A stretch of 64,000 bases of DNA from Pseudomonas grimontii (GCF_007858185.1 NZ_VFES01000002.1:372001-436000), one strand, 5' to 3'; shown: positions 20,337 through 29,379, numbered from the stretch's first letter. Notes: generated from the sequence alone by a model not told the origin. Translations and numbers: made by a program.

Positions 20337-21902
20337 TCAGCGGCTCAAGTACATCCGAGTTGTTAACAGATAGACCGGCAGCCCCGACACCAATATCAAC
20401 AACGCCGCATAAGGCGCCGCCGCCGCAAATTCCACATTCGAGGTATGTGCCCACACGGCAGTCGCCAAGGTATTCAGCCCGGTTGGGCTAAGCAGCAACG
20501 TCGCCGTCAACTCCTTCATCGCATCCAGAAACACCAGCGCAAATGCCGCCCCCAGTGCCGGAAAAATAATCGGCAGCGTCACCCGGCAAAACGCACTGAA
20601 CGACGACGCCCCCAGCGTGCGCGCAGCCTCTTCCAGCTGCGGTGCCGCCTTGTTCAAGGCCGTGCGGATCGGCGCCTGGGCCAATGGCAGAAACAACAAT
20701 GCATAGGCGATCAGCAAAAGCGCCGAGGTCTGATACAGCGCCGGCACGTAATGCAGGGCGAAATACACCAGCGTCAACGCAATCACCAGGCCGGGCAGGG
20801 CGTGCAGCAGATACGGCAGGCGCTCGGCCCAGATCGCCAGTTGGCCCTTGTAGCGCACCACCAGCAGTCCCACCGGTACCGCCAGCACCAGACACAGTGC
20901 GGCGCCACCCAGTGACAGTGCCAGGGAGGACAACAGCGCCTCACCAATCTCGGCCGCCGGAAACGCCGCCGAGGAGCCTACCGCCAACCAATAGCCGAGC
21001 ATGCCCAGCGGAATGCCGCTGCCGATGATCGCCAGCGCCAGGCAATACACCTGGCCCAGTGGCGCCCACTGGCCCAGTCGCACCTGCGCCGCATGCCGCG
21101 CCGCGCCCTGCCCGATGCGCACGTGCCGGCCCTTGCCGCGCACGCGCAGTTCCAGCCACAGCAGGGTCAGGCACATCACCAGCAACACTGCCGAAAGCAT
21201 CGCGGCGTTGGCATTGCTGAATTCCAGTTCGAATTGCTGGTAGATCGCGGTGGTAAAGGTTTGCAGGCCGATGATCGACAGCGCGCCGAACTCCACCAAC
21301 ATATGCAGGGCAATCAGCAGTGCGCCGGCCAACAGTGATGGCCACAGCAACGGTAATGTGATGCGAAAGAATACGCCCCAGCGATTCAGTCCCAGGGTGC
21401 GGGCCGACTCTTCCAGGGAGGGGTCAAGATTGCGCAGCGTCGCCGCCACCGGCAAAAACACCAGTGGGTATTTGGACAGGGTCATCACCAGGATCGCTCC
21501 GCCGAGCCCTTCGAAGTTGGCGCTCAGCGATACCCAGGTGAAGCTGCTGACAAACGCCGGTACCGCGAACGGCAGGCACAGGACTACGCCCCAGATGCGG
21601 CGCCCCGGCAGATTGCTGCGTTCCAGCAGCCAGGCCAGGGACAGGCCGATCACGCCACACGCCACCGTCACGCCGACCATCAGCGCCAGGGTGTTGCGCA
21701 GCAACCCGAACACATAAGGCCGCCAGAGCAGATGCACCGCTTGCGCCCAGCCCGCCTGCCAGGCCTTCAGCCCGACGTATACCAGCGGCAGCAGGCTCAG
21801 GCCAACCAGTAACAGGACAGGGAGCAGTAGCCAGATCGAAGGGCGCTTGCGGCGTGGGCTGAAACCCCCGCGCAGGGCGGGGGTGGGGCGCGATGGGTTC
21901 AT
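20337..21902 (-). CDS. Ferric iron ABC transporter permease (FbpB/HitB type)
   Basis: A 521-residue inner membrane permease composed of two fused Binding-protein-dependent transport domains, the arrangement of FbpB-type ferric ion permeases. Each half has about six helices and an EAA loop for the ATPase: EESARTLGLNRWGVFFRITLP in the first and EEAARTLGASSFSAFCRVTLP in the second. It overlaps by one base the upstream substrate-binding protein gene, so they are one operon. No ATP-binding subunit gene is next to it; the operon ends here at a REP pair. Confidence 0.92.
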   Translation of the reverse strand: MNPSRPTPALRGGFSPRRKRPSIWLLLPVLLLVGLSLLPLVYVGLKAWQAGWAQAVHLLWRPYVFGLLRNTLALMVGVTVACGVIGLSLAWLLERSNLPGRRIWGVVLCLPFAVPAFVSSFTWVSLSANFEGLGGAILVMTLSKYPLVFLPVAATLRNLDPSLEESARTLGLNRWGVFFRITLPLLWPSLLAGALLIALHMLVEFGALSIIGLQTFTTAIYQQFELEFSNANAAMLSAVLLVMCLTLLWLELRVRGKGRHVRIGQGAARHAAQVRLGQWAPLGQVYCLALAIIGSGIPLGMLGYWLAVGSSAAFPAAEIGEALLSSLALSLGGAALCLVLAVPVGLLVVRYKGQLAIWAERLPYLLHALPGLVIALTLVYFALHYVPALYQTSALLLIAYALLFLPLAQAPIRTALNKAAPQLEEAARTLGASSFSAFCRVTLPIIFPALGAAFALVFLDAMKELTATLLLSPTGLNTLATAVWAHTSNVEFAAAAPYAALLILVSGLPVYLLTTRMYLSR

Positions 21903-22927
21903 CAGTTCAAGCCAACCTCACGTTCCAGGTCCAAGGCTTCTTCCGCGTTGCCCAGGTCGGCGGGGGTGACTTTCGGTGGTTGCAGTTCGTTGAAAGGCTT
22001 GAGGCCGCGGTTGGATTGCATGCCTTTGCGCAGCGGGTACTCGGCCGAGGTATTGGTAATCACGCGCTGGCCTTCTTCGCTGGCCATGAACGCCAGCAGT
22101 TGCTGGGCTTCTTTTGGATGCTTGCTGGATTTCAACGCGGCCGCCGAAGACACGGTGATCAGGCCGCCGGCATCGCCATCGGTGAAGTAGTGCAATTGGG
22201 AATCGAGGTTGGTTTTTTCCTTTTTCAGGGCAAACCAGTAGTAGTTGTTCACCAGTACGGTGGCTACTTCGCCGTTTTCCACAGCCTTCAGGGCGACCAT
22301 ATTGTTGCTGTACACCTTGCCGAAGGCGCGCAGGCCGGTCAGCCATTCTTCAGCGGCTTCGCGGCCATGCAGCTTGATGATCGCCACGGCTTGTTCCTGG
22401 AAGGCGCCGCTGGTGGGTACGAAGCCGACCTTGCCTTGCCACTCGGGGCCGGCGAAATCCAGTACCGACTTGGGCAGGTCTTTCTCGGCGATCAATTTCG
22501 GGTTGAAGGCCACGACGCGGGTGCGTGCGGTCACGCCCATCCAGTCGCCGTTACGGCCGACGTAATCCTTGGGCAACACGTCGAGCGTGCCGGCATCGAT
22601 CTTGGCCAGCAGGCCTTGCTCGCCAAGTTTGTTCAGCGGCGGCGATTCTTCGGTGTAGATCACGTCGGCAGGGGAGCGGTCGCCTTCCTCCACGACTTGG
22701 CTGGCCAGTTGGTTGCTGCTGCCTTTTCGTACGTTGACGTGAATCCCGGTCTTGGCTTCGAAGGCCTTGGCGAGTTCGTCGCCGACTTCTTTGTGTTGGC
22801 CGTTGTACAGGGTCAGGGAGACCTTGTCGGCGGAATGGGCGGCGGGGGAGAGTAGGGTCAGGCCGAGCAGAGTGATGGTCAGGCCACGCAGAAGGGACGT
22901 CTTGAGACGGGTATCGCGGATCATCAT
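21902..22927 (-). CDS. Ferric iron ABC transporter substrate-binding protein (FbpA/HitA type)
   Basis: A 341-residue periplasmic binding protein with a signal peptide ending around SPAAHSADK. It begins its mature part with TLYNGQHKEVGDELAKAFE, the FbpA signature in which the histidine is an iron ligand, and has the adjacent tyrosines in VLVNNYYWFALKK that coordinate Fe3+ in this family; the region PADVIYTEESPPLNKLGEQGLL is also typical. This supports free or citrate-released ferric iron as substrate. ATG at 22927 or the next codon are both possible. No convincing Fur box was found upstream. Confidence 0.92.
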   Translation of the reverse strand: MMIRDTRLKTSLLRGLTITLLGLTLLSPAAHSADKVSLTLYNGQHKEVGDELAKAFEAKTGIHVNVRKGSSNQLASQVVEEGDRSPADVIYTEESPPLNKLGEQGLLAKIDAGTLDVLPKDYVGRNGDWMGVTARTRVVAFNPKLIAEKDLPKSVLDFAGPEWQGKVGFVPTSGAFQEQAVAIIKLHGREAAEEWLTGLRAFGKVYSNNMVALKAVENGEVATVLVNNYYWFALKKEKTNLDSQLHYFTDGDAGGLITVSSAAALKSSKHPKEAQQLLAFMASEEGQRVITNTSAEYPLRKGMQSNRGLKPFNELQPPKVTPADLGNAEEALDLEREVGLN

Positions 22928-23035
22928 CCGGGGTTTTCCTCACTTGAGTGCAACAAATCATTGCAAGGATAAACGATAAAACTTCTCAAGTGCGGCGCGG
23001 GAAGGAAATTGCAGGCGGAGTTTTTAAACCCCGGA

Positions 23036-23062
23036 AACGAAAAAACCCGCTTTCGCGGGTTT
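23036..23062 (-). terminator. Terminator of the first tRNA-Leu unit
   Basis: On the minus strand AAACCCGCGAAAGCGGGTTT followed by TTTTCG; it begins about 10 bases after the tRNA 3' end. Confidence 0.85.
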
Positions 23063-23072
23063 GATCTGAATT

Positions 23073-23159
23073 TGGTGCCCAGGAGAAGACTCGAACTTCC
23101 ACGACCTTGCGATCACCAGCACCTGAAGCTGGCGTGTCTACCAATTTCACCACCTGGGC
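23073..23159 (-). tRNA. tRNA-Leu (CAG), copy 1
   Basis: An 87-nt tRNA with encoded CCA. The acceptor stem is GCCCAGG/CCTGGGC; the D arm contains the class II GGTGAAATTGGTAGACACG; the anticodon stem-loop is CCAGC-TTCAGGT-GCTGG with anticodon CAG; a long variable arm follows, and the T arm is GGAAGTTCGAGTCTTC. It is identical to copy 2, which lies 241 bp away on the same strand. Confidence 0.96.
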
Positions 23160-23194
23160 ATTATCAAGCAACGTTGCCGCTGTTGATGGGGCGA

Positions 23195-23223
23195 ACTATA
23201 CGGCGGGCTTTTTAATCTGTAAA
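23195..23223 (-). promoter_or_regulatory. Sigma-70 promoter of tRNA-Leu copy 1
   Basis: Minus strand TTTACA, 17 bases, TATAGT, then a GC-rich discriminator (TCGCCCC), about 36 bases before the tRNA 5' end. The same TTTACA-N17-TATAGT arrangement precedes copy 2. Confidence 0.8.
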
Positions 23224-23276
23224 CCCCTGATTCGAAAAATATAAATCAATTTTCTCGTTAAAAATCAAAAGCCTGA

Positions 23277-23303
23277 AACGAAAAAACCCGCTTTCGCGGG
23301 TTT
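23277..23303 (-). terminator. Terminator of the second tRNA-Leu unit
   Basis: Same hairpin as after copy 1 (AAACCCGC-GAAA-GCGGGTTT with trailing T run on the minus strand), so the two tRNAs are transcribed as separate units. Confidence 0.85.
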
Positions 23304-23313
23304 GATCTGAATT

Positions 23314-23400
23314 TGGTGCCCAGGAGAAGACTCGAACTTCCACGACCTTGCGATCACCAGCACCTGAAGCTGGCGTGTCTACCAATTTCACCACCTGGGC
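23314..23400 (-). tRNA. tRNA-Leu (CAG), copy 2
   Basis: An 87-nt tRNA with encoded CCA and anticodon CAG, identical in sequence to the copy at 23073-23159. It reads the CUG codon, the most used leucine codon in the genes of this window. Confidence 0.96.
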
Positions 23401-23434
23401 AGCATCAACAACGTTGCCGTCGTCGATGGCGCGC

Positions 23435-23463
23435 ACTATACGGAGCGGATTTTTAGCTGTAAA
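23435..23463 (-). promoter_or_regulatory. Sigma-70 promoter of tRNA-Leu copy 2
   Basis: Minus strand TTTACA-N17-TATAGT followed by a GC-rich discriminator GCGCGCC, typical of stringently controlled stable RNA promoters. Confidence 0.8.
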
Positions 23464-23624
23464 CCCCCGGTATGAAAAAAACCTGGAAAAATTCGCCAAT
23501 GGTCGTGCAAGGTGCGTGGCGGGGGCTATAAAGGGCTTTTAAACACTTGTTGCTGCCTGAAATTTCCCGTTTCAATACGCGTATGCCAAACTAACCCGCA
23601 TATAGACAAGGTGAAAATTCTCTA

Positions 23625-26258
23625 ATGGCCGATTGGCAGTCCCTCGATCCCGAGGCCGCTCGTGAAGCGGAAAAATATGAAAACCCTATTCCTAGCCGCG
23701 AACTGATCCTGGCGCATCTCGCCGATCGGGGTTCGCCTGCTAGCCGCGAGCAGCTGGTTGAAGAGTTCGGTCTGACTACCGAAGACCAGCTCGAAGCCCT
23801 GCGCCGCCGCCTGCGTGCCATGGAGCGCGATGCTCAACTGATCTACACCCGCCGTGGCACTTATGCGCCAGTGGATAAGCTTGATCTCATTCTCGGCCGC
23901 ATTGCCGGCCACCGTGATGGTTTCGGCTTCCTGATCCCGGATGACGGCAGTGATGACCTGTTCATGAGCCCGGCGCAAATGCGCTTGGTGTTCGATGGCG
24001 ACCGTGCCCTGGCGCGCGTTTCCGGCCTGGACCGTCGCGGTCGCCGTGAAGGCGTGATCGTCGAAGTGGTGTCCCGTGCCCACGAGTCCATCGTCGGCCG
24101 TTACTTCGAAGAAGGCGGCATCGGCTTTGTTGTGCCGGATAACCCGAAGGTCCAGCAGGAAGTGCTGATTACCCCGGGCCGCAATGGCGCGGCCAAGGTC
24201 GGCCAGTTCGTCGAGGTGAAAATCACTCACTGGCCAACTGCGCGCTTCCAGCCCCAGGGCGATATTGTTGAAGTGGTCGGCAACTACATGGCGCCGGGCA
24301 TGGAAATCGACGTTGCGCTGCGCACCTACGATATTCCTCATGTCTGGCCTGAGGCAGTGCTCAAGGAAGCCGCCAAGCTCAAGCCGGAAGTCGAAGAGAA
24401 AGACAAAGAAAAACGCATCGACCTGCGCCATCTGCCGTTCGTCACCATTGACGGTGAAGATGCCCGCGACTTCGACGATGCGGTCTACTGCGAAGCCAAG
24501 CCCGGCAAGCTGCGCCTGTTTTCCGGCGGCTGGAAGTTGTTCGTCGCGATTGCCGACGTCTCCAGCTATGTGAAGATCGGTTCGGCCCTGGATAACGAAG
24601 CCCAGGTACGCGGCAACTCCGTGTATTTCCCTGAGCGTGTGATCCCGATGCTGCCTGAGCAGCTGTCCAATGGACTGTGCTCCCTGAACCCGAAAGTCGA
24701 CCGTTTGGCCATGGTATGCGAGATGACTATCTCGAAAACCGGCGAAATGACTGATTACCAGTTCTACGAAGCGGTGATCCACTCCCAGGCGCGCCTGACC
24801 TACAACAAGGTCAGTACCATCCTGGAGCAGCCGAAAACCAGCGAAGCCAAGGCGTTGCGTGGTGAGTACGGGCATGTCGTGCCGCATCTCAAGCAACTTT
24901 ACGCGTTGTACAAGGTGCTGCTGGGCGCACGTCACGTGCGAGGCGCAATCGATTTTGAAACCCAGGAAACCCGGATTGTCTTCGGCTCCGAGCGCAAGAT
25001 CGCCGCGATCACTCCGACGACCCGTAACGATGCGCACAAGCTGATCGAGGAATGCATGTTGGCGGCCAACGTGGCCACCGCTGAATTCCTGAAAAAGCAC
25101 GAAATTCCTGCGCTCTACCGCGTGCACGATGGTCCGCCGCCGGAGCGCCTGGAAAAACTGCGTGCGTTCCTCGGCGAGTTGGGCCTGTCCCTGCACAAAG
25201 GCAAGGACGGCCCGACACCGAAGGATTACCAGGCACTGCTGGCCAGCATCAAGGACCGTCCGGATTACCACGTGATCCAGACCGTGATGCTGCGCTCCCT
25301 GAGCCAGGCGGTGTACAGCGCCGATAACCAGGGCCACTTCGGCCTGAATTACGAGGCGTACACCCACTTCACCTCGCCGATTCGCCGTTACCCGGACTTG
25401 CTCACGCACCGCGCAATCCGCAGCGTGATCCATTCCAAGCAGAACACCCCGCACGTCAAGCGCGCCGGTGCCATGACCATTCCGAAGGCACGGATCTATC
25501 CGTACGACGAAGCGGCCCTGGAACAGTTGGGCGAGCAGTGCTCCATGAGCGAACGCCGTGCCGACGAAGCCACCCGCGACGTGGTCAACTGGCTCAAGTG
25601 CGAGTTCATGAAGGACCGTGTGGGCGAGTCGTTCCCTGGCGTGATCACTGCCGTGACCGGCTTTGGCCTGTTCGTCGAGTTGACCGACATTTACGTCGAA
25701 GGCCTGGTGCACGTCACCGCCTTGCCGGGTGACTACTACCACTTCGATCCTGTGCACCACCGCCTGGCGGGTGAGCGTACCGGTCGCAGCTTCCGTTTGG
25801 GCGATACCGTGGAAGTGCAGGTCATGCGCGTCGATCTCGACGAGCGCAAGATCGACTTCGGTATGCCTGATAAACCTGCCGAACCGGCGGGCCGTAAAAA
25901 ACGAGGCAGCGAACCTGCCGCGTCAGCAAGCAAAGGCAAAGGCGCTCCTGCGAAAGCTGCTGCCGCCGAGCCTGCGCCAGCCAAGGCCGGTCGTCGTTCG
26001 TCTTCCAAGGACAAGGCTCCCGAAGCCTACCGCCCAAGCGACGCGGCGGCGAAAAACGCCGAACTGCGCAAAAGCCGTGAGTTGAAGCAGCAGTTGCTCA
26101 ACGAAGCCAAAAGCGGTGGTAAAGCGGCGTCTGGGGGAAAGTCCCACGGGACGGAAAAGCCGTCGAGCAAGCCAAGTAAACACCGTAAAGGCCCGCCAAA
26201 AGCGGGTTCGGCCCCCGCGAAAAGCGGCGGGTCGCGCAAACCTAAGGCCAAGTCATGA
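23625..26258 (+). CDS. rnr: Ribonuclease R
   Basis: Processive 3'-5' exoribonuclease that degrades structured RNA. The 877-residue protein has an N-terminal winged-helix domain (about 20-80), two cold-shock/OB domains (about 85-240), the RNB catalytic domain with VTIDGEDARDFDDAVYCE near residue 275 carrying the metal-binding aspartates, the TSPIRRYPDLLTHR segment, an S1 domain (about 660-745; GVITAVTGFGLFVEL), and a long lysine-, alanine- and serine-rich C-terminal tail (about 745-877). The tail is longer than in E. coli RNase R. It overlaps rlmB by four bases (ATGA). Confidence 0.97.
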   Translation: MADWQSLDPEAAREAEKYENPIPSRELILAHLADRGSPASREQLVEEFGLTTEDQLEALRRRLRAMERDAQLIYTRRGTYAPVDKLDLILGRIAGHRDGFGFLIPDDGSDDLFMSPAQMRLVFDGDRALARVSGLDRRGRREGVIVEVVSRAHESIVGRYFEEGGIGFVVPDNPKVQQEVLITPGRNGAAKVGQFVEVKITHWPTARFQPQGDIVEVVGNYMAPGMEIDVALRTYDIPHVWPEAVLKEAAKLKPEVEEKDKEKRIDLRHLPFVTIDGEDARDFDDAVYCEAKPGKLRLFSGGWKLFVAIADVSSYVKIGSALDNEAQVRGNSVYFPERVIPMLPEQLSNGLCSLNPKVDRLAMVCEMTISKTGEMTDYQFYEAVIHSQARLTYNKVSTILEQPKTSEAKALRGEYGHVVPHLKQLYALYKVLLGARHVRGAIDFETQETRIVFGSERKIAAITPTTRNDAHKLIEECMLAANVATAEFLKKHEIPALYRVHDGPPPERLEKLRAFLGELGLSLHKGKDGPTPKDYQALLASIKDRPDYHVIQTVMLRSLSQAVYSADNQGHFGLNYEAYTHFTSPIRRYPDLLTHRAIRSVIHSKQNTPHVKRAGAMTIPKARIYPYDEAALEQLGEQCSMSERRADEATRDVVNWLKCEFMKDRVGESFPGVITAVTGFGLFVELTDIYVEGLVHVTALPGDYYHFDPVHHRLAGERTGRSFRLGDTVEVQVMRVDLDERKIDFGMPDKPAEPAGRKKRGSEPAASASKGKGAPAKAAAAEPAPAKAGRRSSSKDKAPEAYRPSDAAAKNAELRKSRELKQQLLNEAKSGGKAASGGKSHGTEKPSSKPSKHRKGPPKAGSAPAKSGGSRKPKAKS

Positions 26259-27019
26259 GTCTGGAAAAAATCTACGGCGTACACGCCGTAGAAGCACTGC
26301 TGCGTCACCACCCTAAGCGCGTCAAGCAAGTGTGGCTGGCCGAAGGCCGCAGCGAGCCACGCGTACAAGCGTTGGTCGAGCTGGCCAACCAAAACAAAGT
26401 CGCTATCGGTCAGGCCGAGCGTCGTGAAATGGACGTGTGGGTCGAAGGTGTTCACCAGGGTGTGGTCGCGGACGTGAGTCCGAGTCAGGTCTGGGGTGAA
26501 GCGATGCTCGACGAGCTGCTCGACCGTACCGAAGGTGCGCCGCTGTTGCTGGTGCTGGATGGCGTGACCGACCCGCACAACCTCGGCGCATGCCTGCGTT
26601 CGGCAGATGCTGCCGGTGCGCTGGCGGTGATTGTGCCTAAAGACAAGTCGGCTACCTTGACGCCGGTTGTGCGTAAAGTCGCCTGTGGCGCGGCGGAAGT
26701 GATTCCGCTGGTGGCCGTGACCAACCTGGCGCGCACCCTGGAGAAACTCCAGCAGCGCGGCTTGTGGGTCGTGGGCACGGCTGGCGAAGCCGAGGTCAGT
26801 ATTTATGACCAGGACCTCACCGGCCCGACCATCCTGATCATGGGGGCCGAAGGCAAGGGCATGCGTCGCCTGACCCGTGAGCATTGTGATTACCTGGTGC
26901 ACCTGCCGATGGCCGGTAGCGTCAGCAGCCTGAACGTGTCGGTCGCAACCGGCGTGTGCCTGTTTGAGGCCCAGCGTCAGCGTGGGGCTAAAAAGGCAGT
27001 CGCTTCGCGCAAGTCTTAA
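26255..27019 (+). CDS. rlmB: 23S rRNA (Gm2251) 2'-O-methyltransferase RlmB
   Basis: SpoU/TrmH-family enzyme that methylates the ribose of G2251 in the peptidyl-transferase region of 23S rRNA. The 254-residue product has the N-terminal substrate-binding domain (IYGVHAVEALLRHHPKRV) and the trefoil-knot SPOUT domain with motifs LDGVTDPHNLGACLRSADA (1), IMGAEGKGMRRL (2) and LPMAGSVSSLNVSVATGV (3). Its start overlaps the rnr stop, so the two are translationally coupled. Confidence 0.96.
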   Translation: MSLEKIYGVHAVEALLRHHPKRVKQVWLAEGRSEPRVQALVELANQNKVAIGQAERREMDVWVEGVHQGVVADVSPSQVWGEAMLDELLDRTEGAPLLLVLDGVTDPHNLGACLRSADAAGALAVIVPKDKSATLTPVVRKVACGAAEVIPLVAVTNLARTLEKLQQRGLWVVGTAGEAEVSIYDQDLTGPTILIMGAEGKGMRRLTREHCDYLVHLPMAGSVSSLNVSVATGVCLFEAQRQRGAKKAVASRKS

Positions 27020-27080
27020 GCTTCAAGCTGCAAGTTAAAAGCACGGTGGTTGACCACTTGTAGCTTGTAGCTTGCAGCTT
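27018..27080. repeat. Long imperfect hairpin of the AAGCTGCAAGC type
   Basis: AAGCTTCAAGCTGCAAGTT on the left and ACTTGTAGCTTGTAGCTTGC plus AGCTT on the right can fold into a long imperfect stem after rlmB. A related element is found at 62140-62195. It may act as terminator or be a dispersed repeat. Confidence 0.6.
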
Positions 27081-27219
27081 CCCCCCTGCTCCTCTACTAT
27101 TGCGCCCCTTGCCTTCCTGGCAGGCACCGATGTGCCTCCCTGCGGCAAGATCCATAAGTGTCATTCACTCCTTGTCTGACCGTTTTTGAGCGGCAGGCTA
27201 CAACCCGTAAGGAGCATTC

Positions 27220-27642
27220 ATGCGTCATTACGAAATCATCTTTTTGGTCCACCCGGATCAAAGCGAGCAAGTCGGCGGCATGGTTGAGCGTTACACCAAG
27301 CTGATCGAAGAAGACGGCGGCAAAATCCACCGTCTGGAAGATTGGGGTCGTCGTCAACTGGCCTACGCAATCAACAATGTTCACAAGGCTCACTACGTGA
27401 TGCTGAACGTTGAGTGCACTGGCAAGGCCCTGGCCGAGCTGGAAGACAACTTCCGCTACAACGATGCAGTGATCCGTAACCTGGTCATCCGTCGCGAAGA
27501 AGCCGTCACTGGCCAATCCGAGATGCTCAAGGCTGAAGAAAACCGCAGTGAGCGCCGTGAGCGTCGCGACCGTCCTGAGCACGAAGGCGCTGATAGCGCT
27601 GATAGTGATGACAGCGACAGCAGCGATAACGCTGACGAGTAA
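27220..27642 (+). CDS. rpsF: 30S ribosomal protein S6
   Basis: S6 binds 16S rRNA as a pair with S18. The 140-residue protein has the conserved start [18 protein letters not shown] and the [22 protein letters not shown] core. Its C-terminal tail (about residues 112-140) is basic and then strongly acidic and serine-rich ([18 protein letters not shown]). GTAAGGAGC precedes the ATG. rpsR follows after 29 bases. Confidence 0.98.
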   Translation: MRHYEIIFLVHPDQSEQVGGMVERYTKLIEEDGGKIHRLEDWGRRQLAYAINNVHKAHYVMLNVECTGKALAELEDNFRYNDAVIRNLVIRREEAVTGQSEMLKAEENRSERRERRDRPEHEGADSADSDDSDSSDNADE

Positions 27643-27671
27643 TCCACGGACCTTATTAAGGAGCCTATCAA

Positions 27672-27902
27672 ATGGCACGTTTCTTCCGTCGTCGTAAGTT
27701 TTGCCGCTTCACCGCTGAAGAAGTGAAGGAGATCGACTACAAAGATCTCAACACTCTGAAAGCCTACGTATCCGAGACCGGCAAAATTGTTCCAAGCCGT
27801 ATCACCGGTACCAAAGCACGTTATCAGCGTCAGCTGGCCACCGCTATCAAGCGCGCCCGCTTCCTGGCCCTGCTGGCCTACACCGACAGCCACGGCCGCT
27901 GA
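27672..27902 (+). CDS. rpsR: 30S ribosomal protein S18
   Basis: A 76-residue basic protein with the family core [41 protein letters not shown] and [15 protein letters not shown]. It pairs with S6 on the platform of the 30S subunit. A good AAGGAG site lies nine bases before its ATG. Confidence 0.98.
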   Translation: MARFFRRRKFCRFTAEEVKEIDYKDLNTLKAYVSETGKIVPSRITGTKARYQRQLATAIKRARFLALLAYTDSHGR

Positions 27903-27938
27903 GACCGGGCAGTCGACAAGTAGTAAGGGATTGAATGC

Positions 27939-28829
27939 ATGCGCGCCTTAGCTGAGTTCATCATGCGCGGTCGTGTGCAGGCCACTCTGGTAGTGGCTGG
28001 ATGTGCAGTGTTGCCGTTGTTGTTCTGGTTAGGTGCCGCCGCGGGTTGCCTTGTGCTCCTGCGGCGCGGTTCGGACGCCTTGAGCGTCCTGGGTCTGGGA
28101 TTCTTGTCAGTGTTGGTGAGCTGGCATTTCCTGCAGGATCCGACAGCGCTTCTGGTGCTGCTCGGGAGTTGCAGCCTGGCGTTGGTTTTGCGCGCTGGGC
28201 ATTCCTGGAATCGCGTGCTGCTGGTCAGCACGGCCGTGGGATTGTTGTGTGCAGTGAGCCTGGGGACCGTCTTCGGTTCCTTCATCGAATCCTTGGCGCA
28301 GACGTTTCAACACGTCTTGCCGCTGGTGATGGGTGAGTCTTACGAGAAGTTCTCGGCAGACCAGAAAGCAGCGCTCGCTTCATTGGCAGTTCCGATGTTG
28401 ATCATTTCGACAGCGGTTTCGGTGCAGATCTTTAGTGTGTTGTGCCTGATTCTTGGGCGCTATTGGCAGGCGTTGTTGTATAACCCCGGCGGTTTCGGAA
28501 GCGAGTTTCGCGCAATCCGGATCCCCAAGCGCGTTGCGCTGTCACTGCTGGCCGTCATGTGTGTTGCTCCGTTTATCGGGTGGCACACCTTGATCTTGTT
28601 GCCGTTGTGCGGTGTGCCGCTGTTCTTCGCTGGCTTGTCCCTGATTCACGGGCTGGTCGCGCAGAAAAGACTGGCCAGTTTCTGGCTGGTGGGGATCTAC
28701 GTTACCGTCCTGCCGCTCATGCACTTGATCGGTCCGTTACTCGTGGTCTTGGCCATTGTCGACAGCCTGATTGATTTTCGCGGACGTTCTGCGCCGAAAG
28801 ACGCCGATAACGCGAACGGTGAAGGTTAA
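27939..28829 (+). CDS. DUF2232 family membrane protein
   Basis: A 296-residue hydrophobic protein with about eight predicted helices, rich in L, V and G, in the rpsF-rpsR-[this]-rplI position where pseudomonads carry a YybS/DUF2232-like membrane protein. Segments such as GRVQATLVVAGCAVLPLLFWLG and LIHGLVAQKRLASFWLVGIYVTVLPLMHLIGP are compatible with that family. Its function is unknown; co-transcription with ribosomal protein genes is likely because the gaps are only 36 and 18 bases. Confidence 0.8.
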   Translation: MRALAEFIMRGRVQATLVVAGCAVLPLLFWLGAAAGCLVLLRRGSDALSVLGLGFLSVLVSWHFLQDPTALLVLLGSCSLALVLRAGHSWNRVLLVSTAVGLLCAVSLGTVFGSFIESLAQTFQHVLPLVMGESYEKFSADQKAALASLAVPMLIISTAVSVQIFSVLCLILGRYWQALLYNPGGFGSEFRAIRIPKRVALSLLAVMCVAPFIGWHTLILLPLCGVPLFFAGLSLIHGLVAQKRLASFWLVGIYVTVLPLMHLIGPLLVVLAIVDSLIDFRGRSAPKDADNANGEG

Positions 28830-28847
28830 AAGTTAGAGGATTTTCAC

Positions 28848-29294
28848 ATGCAACTGATCCTTCTGGAAAAAGTCGCCAACCTGGGCAACCTGGGCGACAA
28901 AGTGAACGTTAAGGCCGGCTACGGTCGTAACTACCTGCTGCCATACGGCAAAGCCACCGCTGCAACCGCTGCCAACCTGGCTGCGTTTGAAGAGCGTCGT
29001 GCTGAGCTGGAAAAAGCAGCAGCAGACAAGAAAGCTTCGGCCGAAACTCGCGCTGCCCAACTGGCTGAGCTGGAAGTGACTATCACTGCCACCGCCGGTG
29101 ACGAAGGCAAGCTGTTCGGTTCGATCGGCACCCACGACATCGCTGATGCACTGACCGCCTCCGGCGTTGAAGTGCAGAAGAGCGAAGTTCGTCTGCCGAA
29201 CGGCACCATCCGCAACGTAGGCGAATTCGACGTAGCCGTGCACCTGCACGCCGAAGTTGAAGCCACCGTACGCGTTGTCGTGGTAGCAGCTTAA
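28848..29294 (+). CDS. rplI: 50S ribosomal protein L9
   Basis: The 148-residue protein has the L9 N-terminal rRNA-binding domain ([35 protein letters not shown]), the long connecting helix rich in E/A/K (about 40-75), and the C-terminal domain with [21 protein letters not shown] precedes the start. A terminator follows. Confidence 0.98.
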   Translation: MQLILLEKVANLGNLGDKVNVKAGYGRNYLLPYGKATAATAANLAAFEERRAELEKAAADKKASAETRAAQLAELEVTITATAGDEGKLFGSIGTHDIADALTASGVEVQKSEVRLPNGTIRNVGEFDVAVHLHAEVEATVRVVVVAA

Positions 29295-29341
29295 GCAGCA
29301 CCTAACTGACTGGCACCTCGCGTGTCAGACAGTTAACATCG

Positions 29342-29379
29342 GGCACGATCCTGTTTACAGGTCGTGCCTTTTGTTTTTC
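29342..29379 (+). terminator. Intrinsic terminator after rplI
   Basis: GGCACGATCCTGT and ACAGGTCGTGCC form a 12-bp stem (one bulge) followed by TTTTGTTTTT, between rplI and dnaB. Confidence 0.9.

Noticed and set aside
22928..22980. Fur box before the ferric-iron binding protein gene
   Set aside because: No 19-bp sequence close enough to GATAATGATAATCATTATC was found.
23622..25760. 712-residue minus-strand frame opposite rnr
   Set aside because: Antisense shadow of the conserved RNase R gene.
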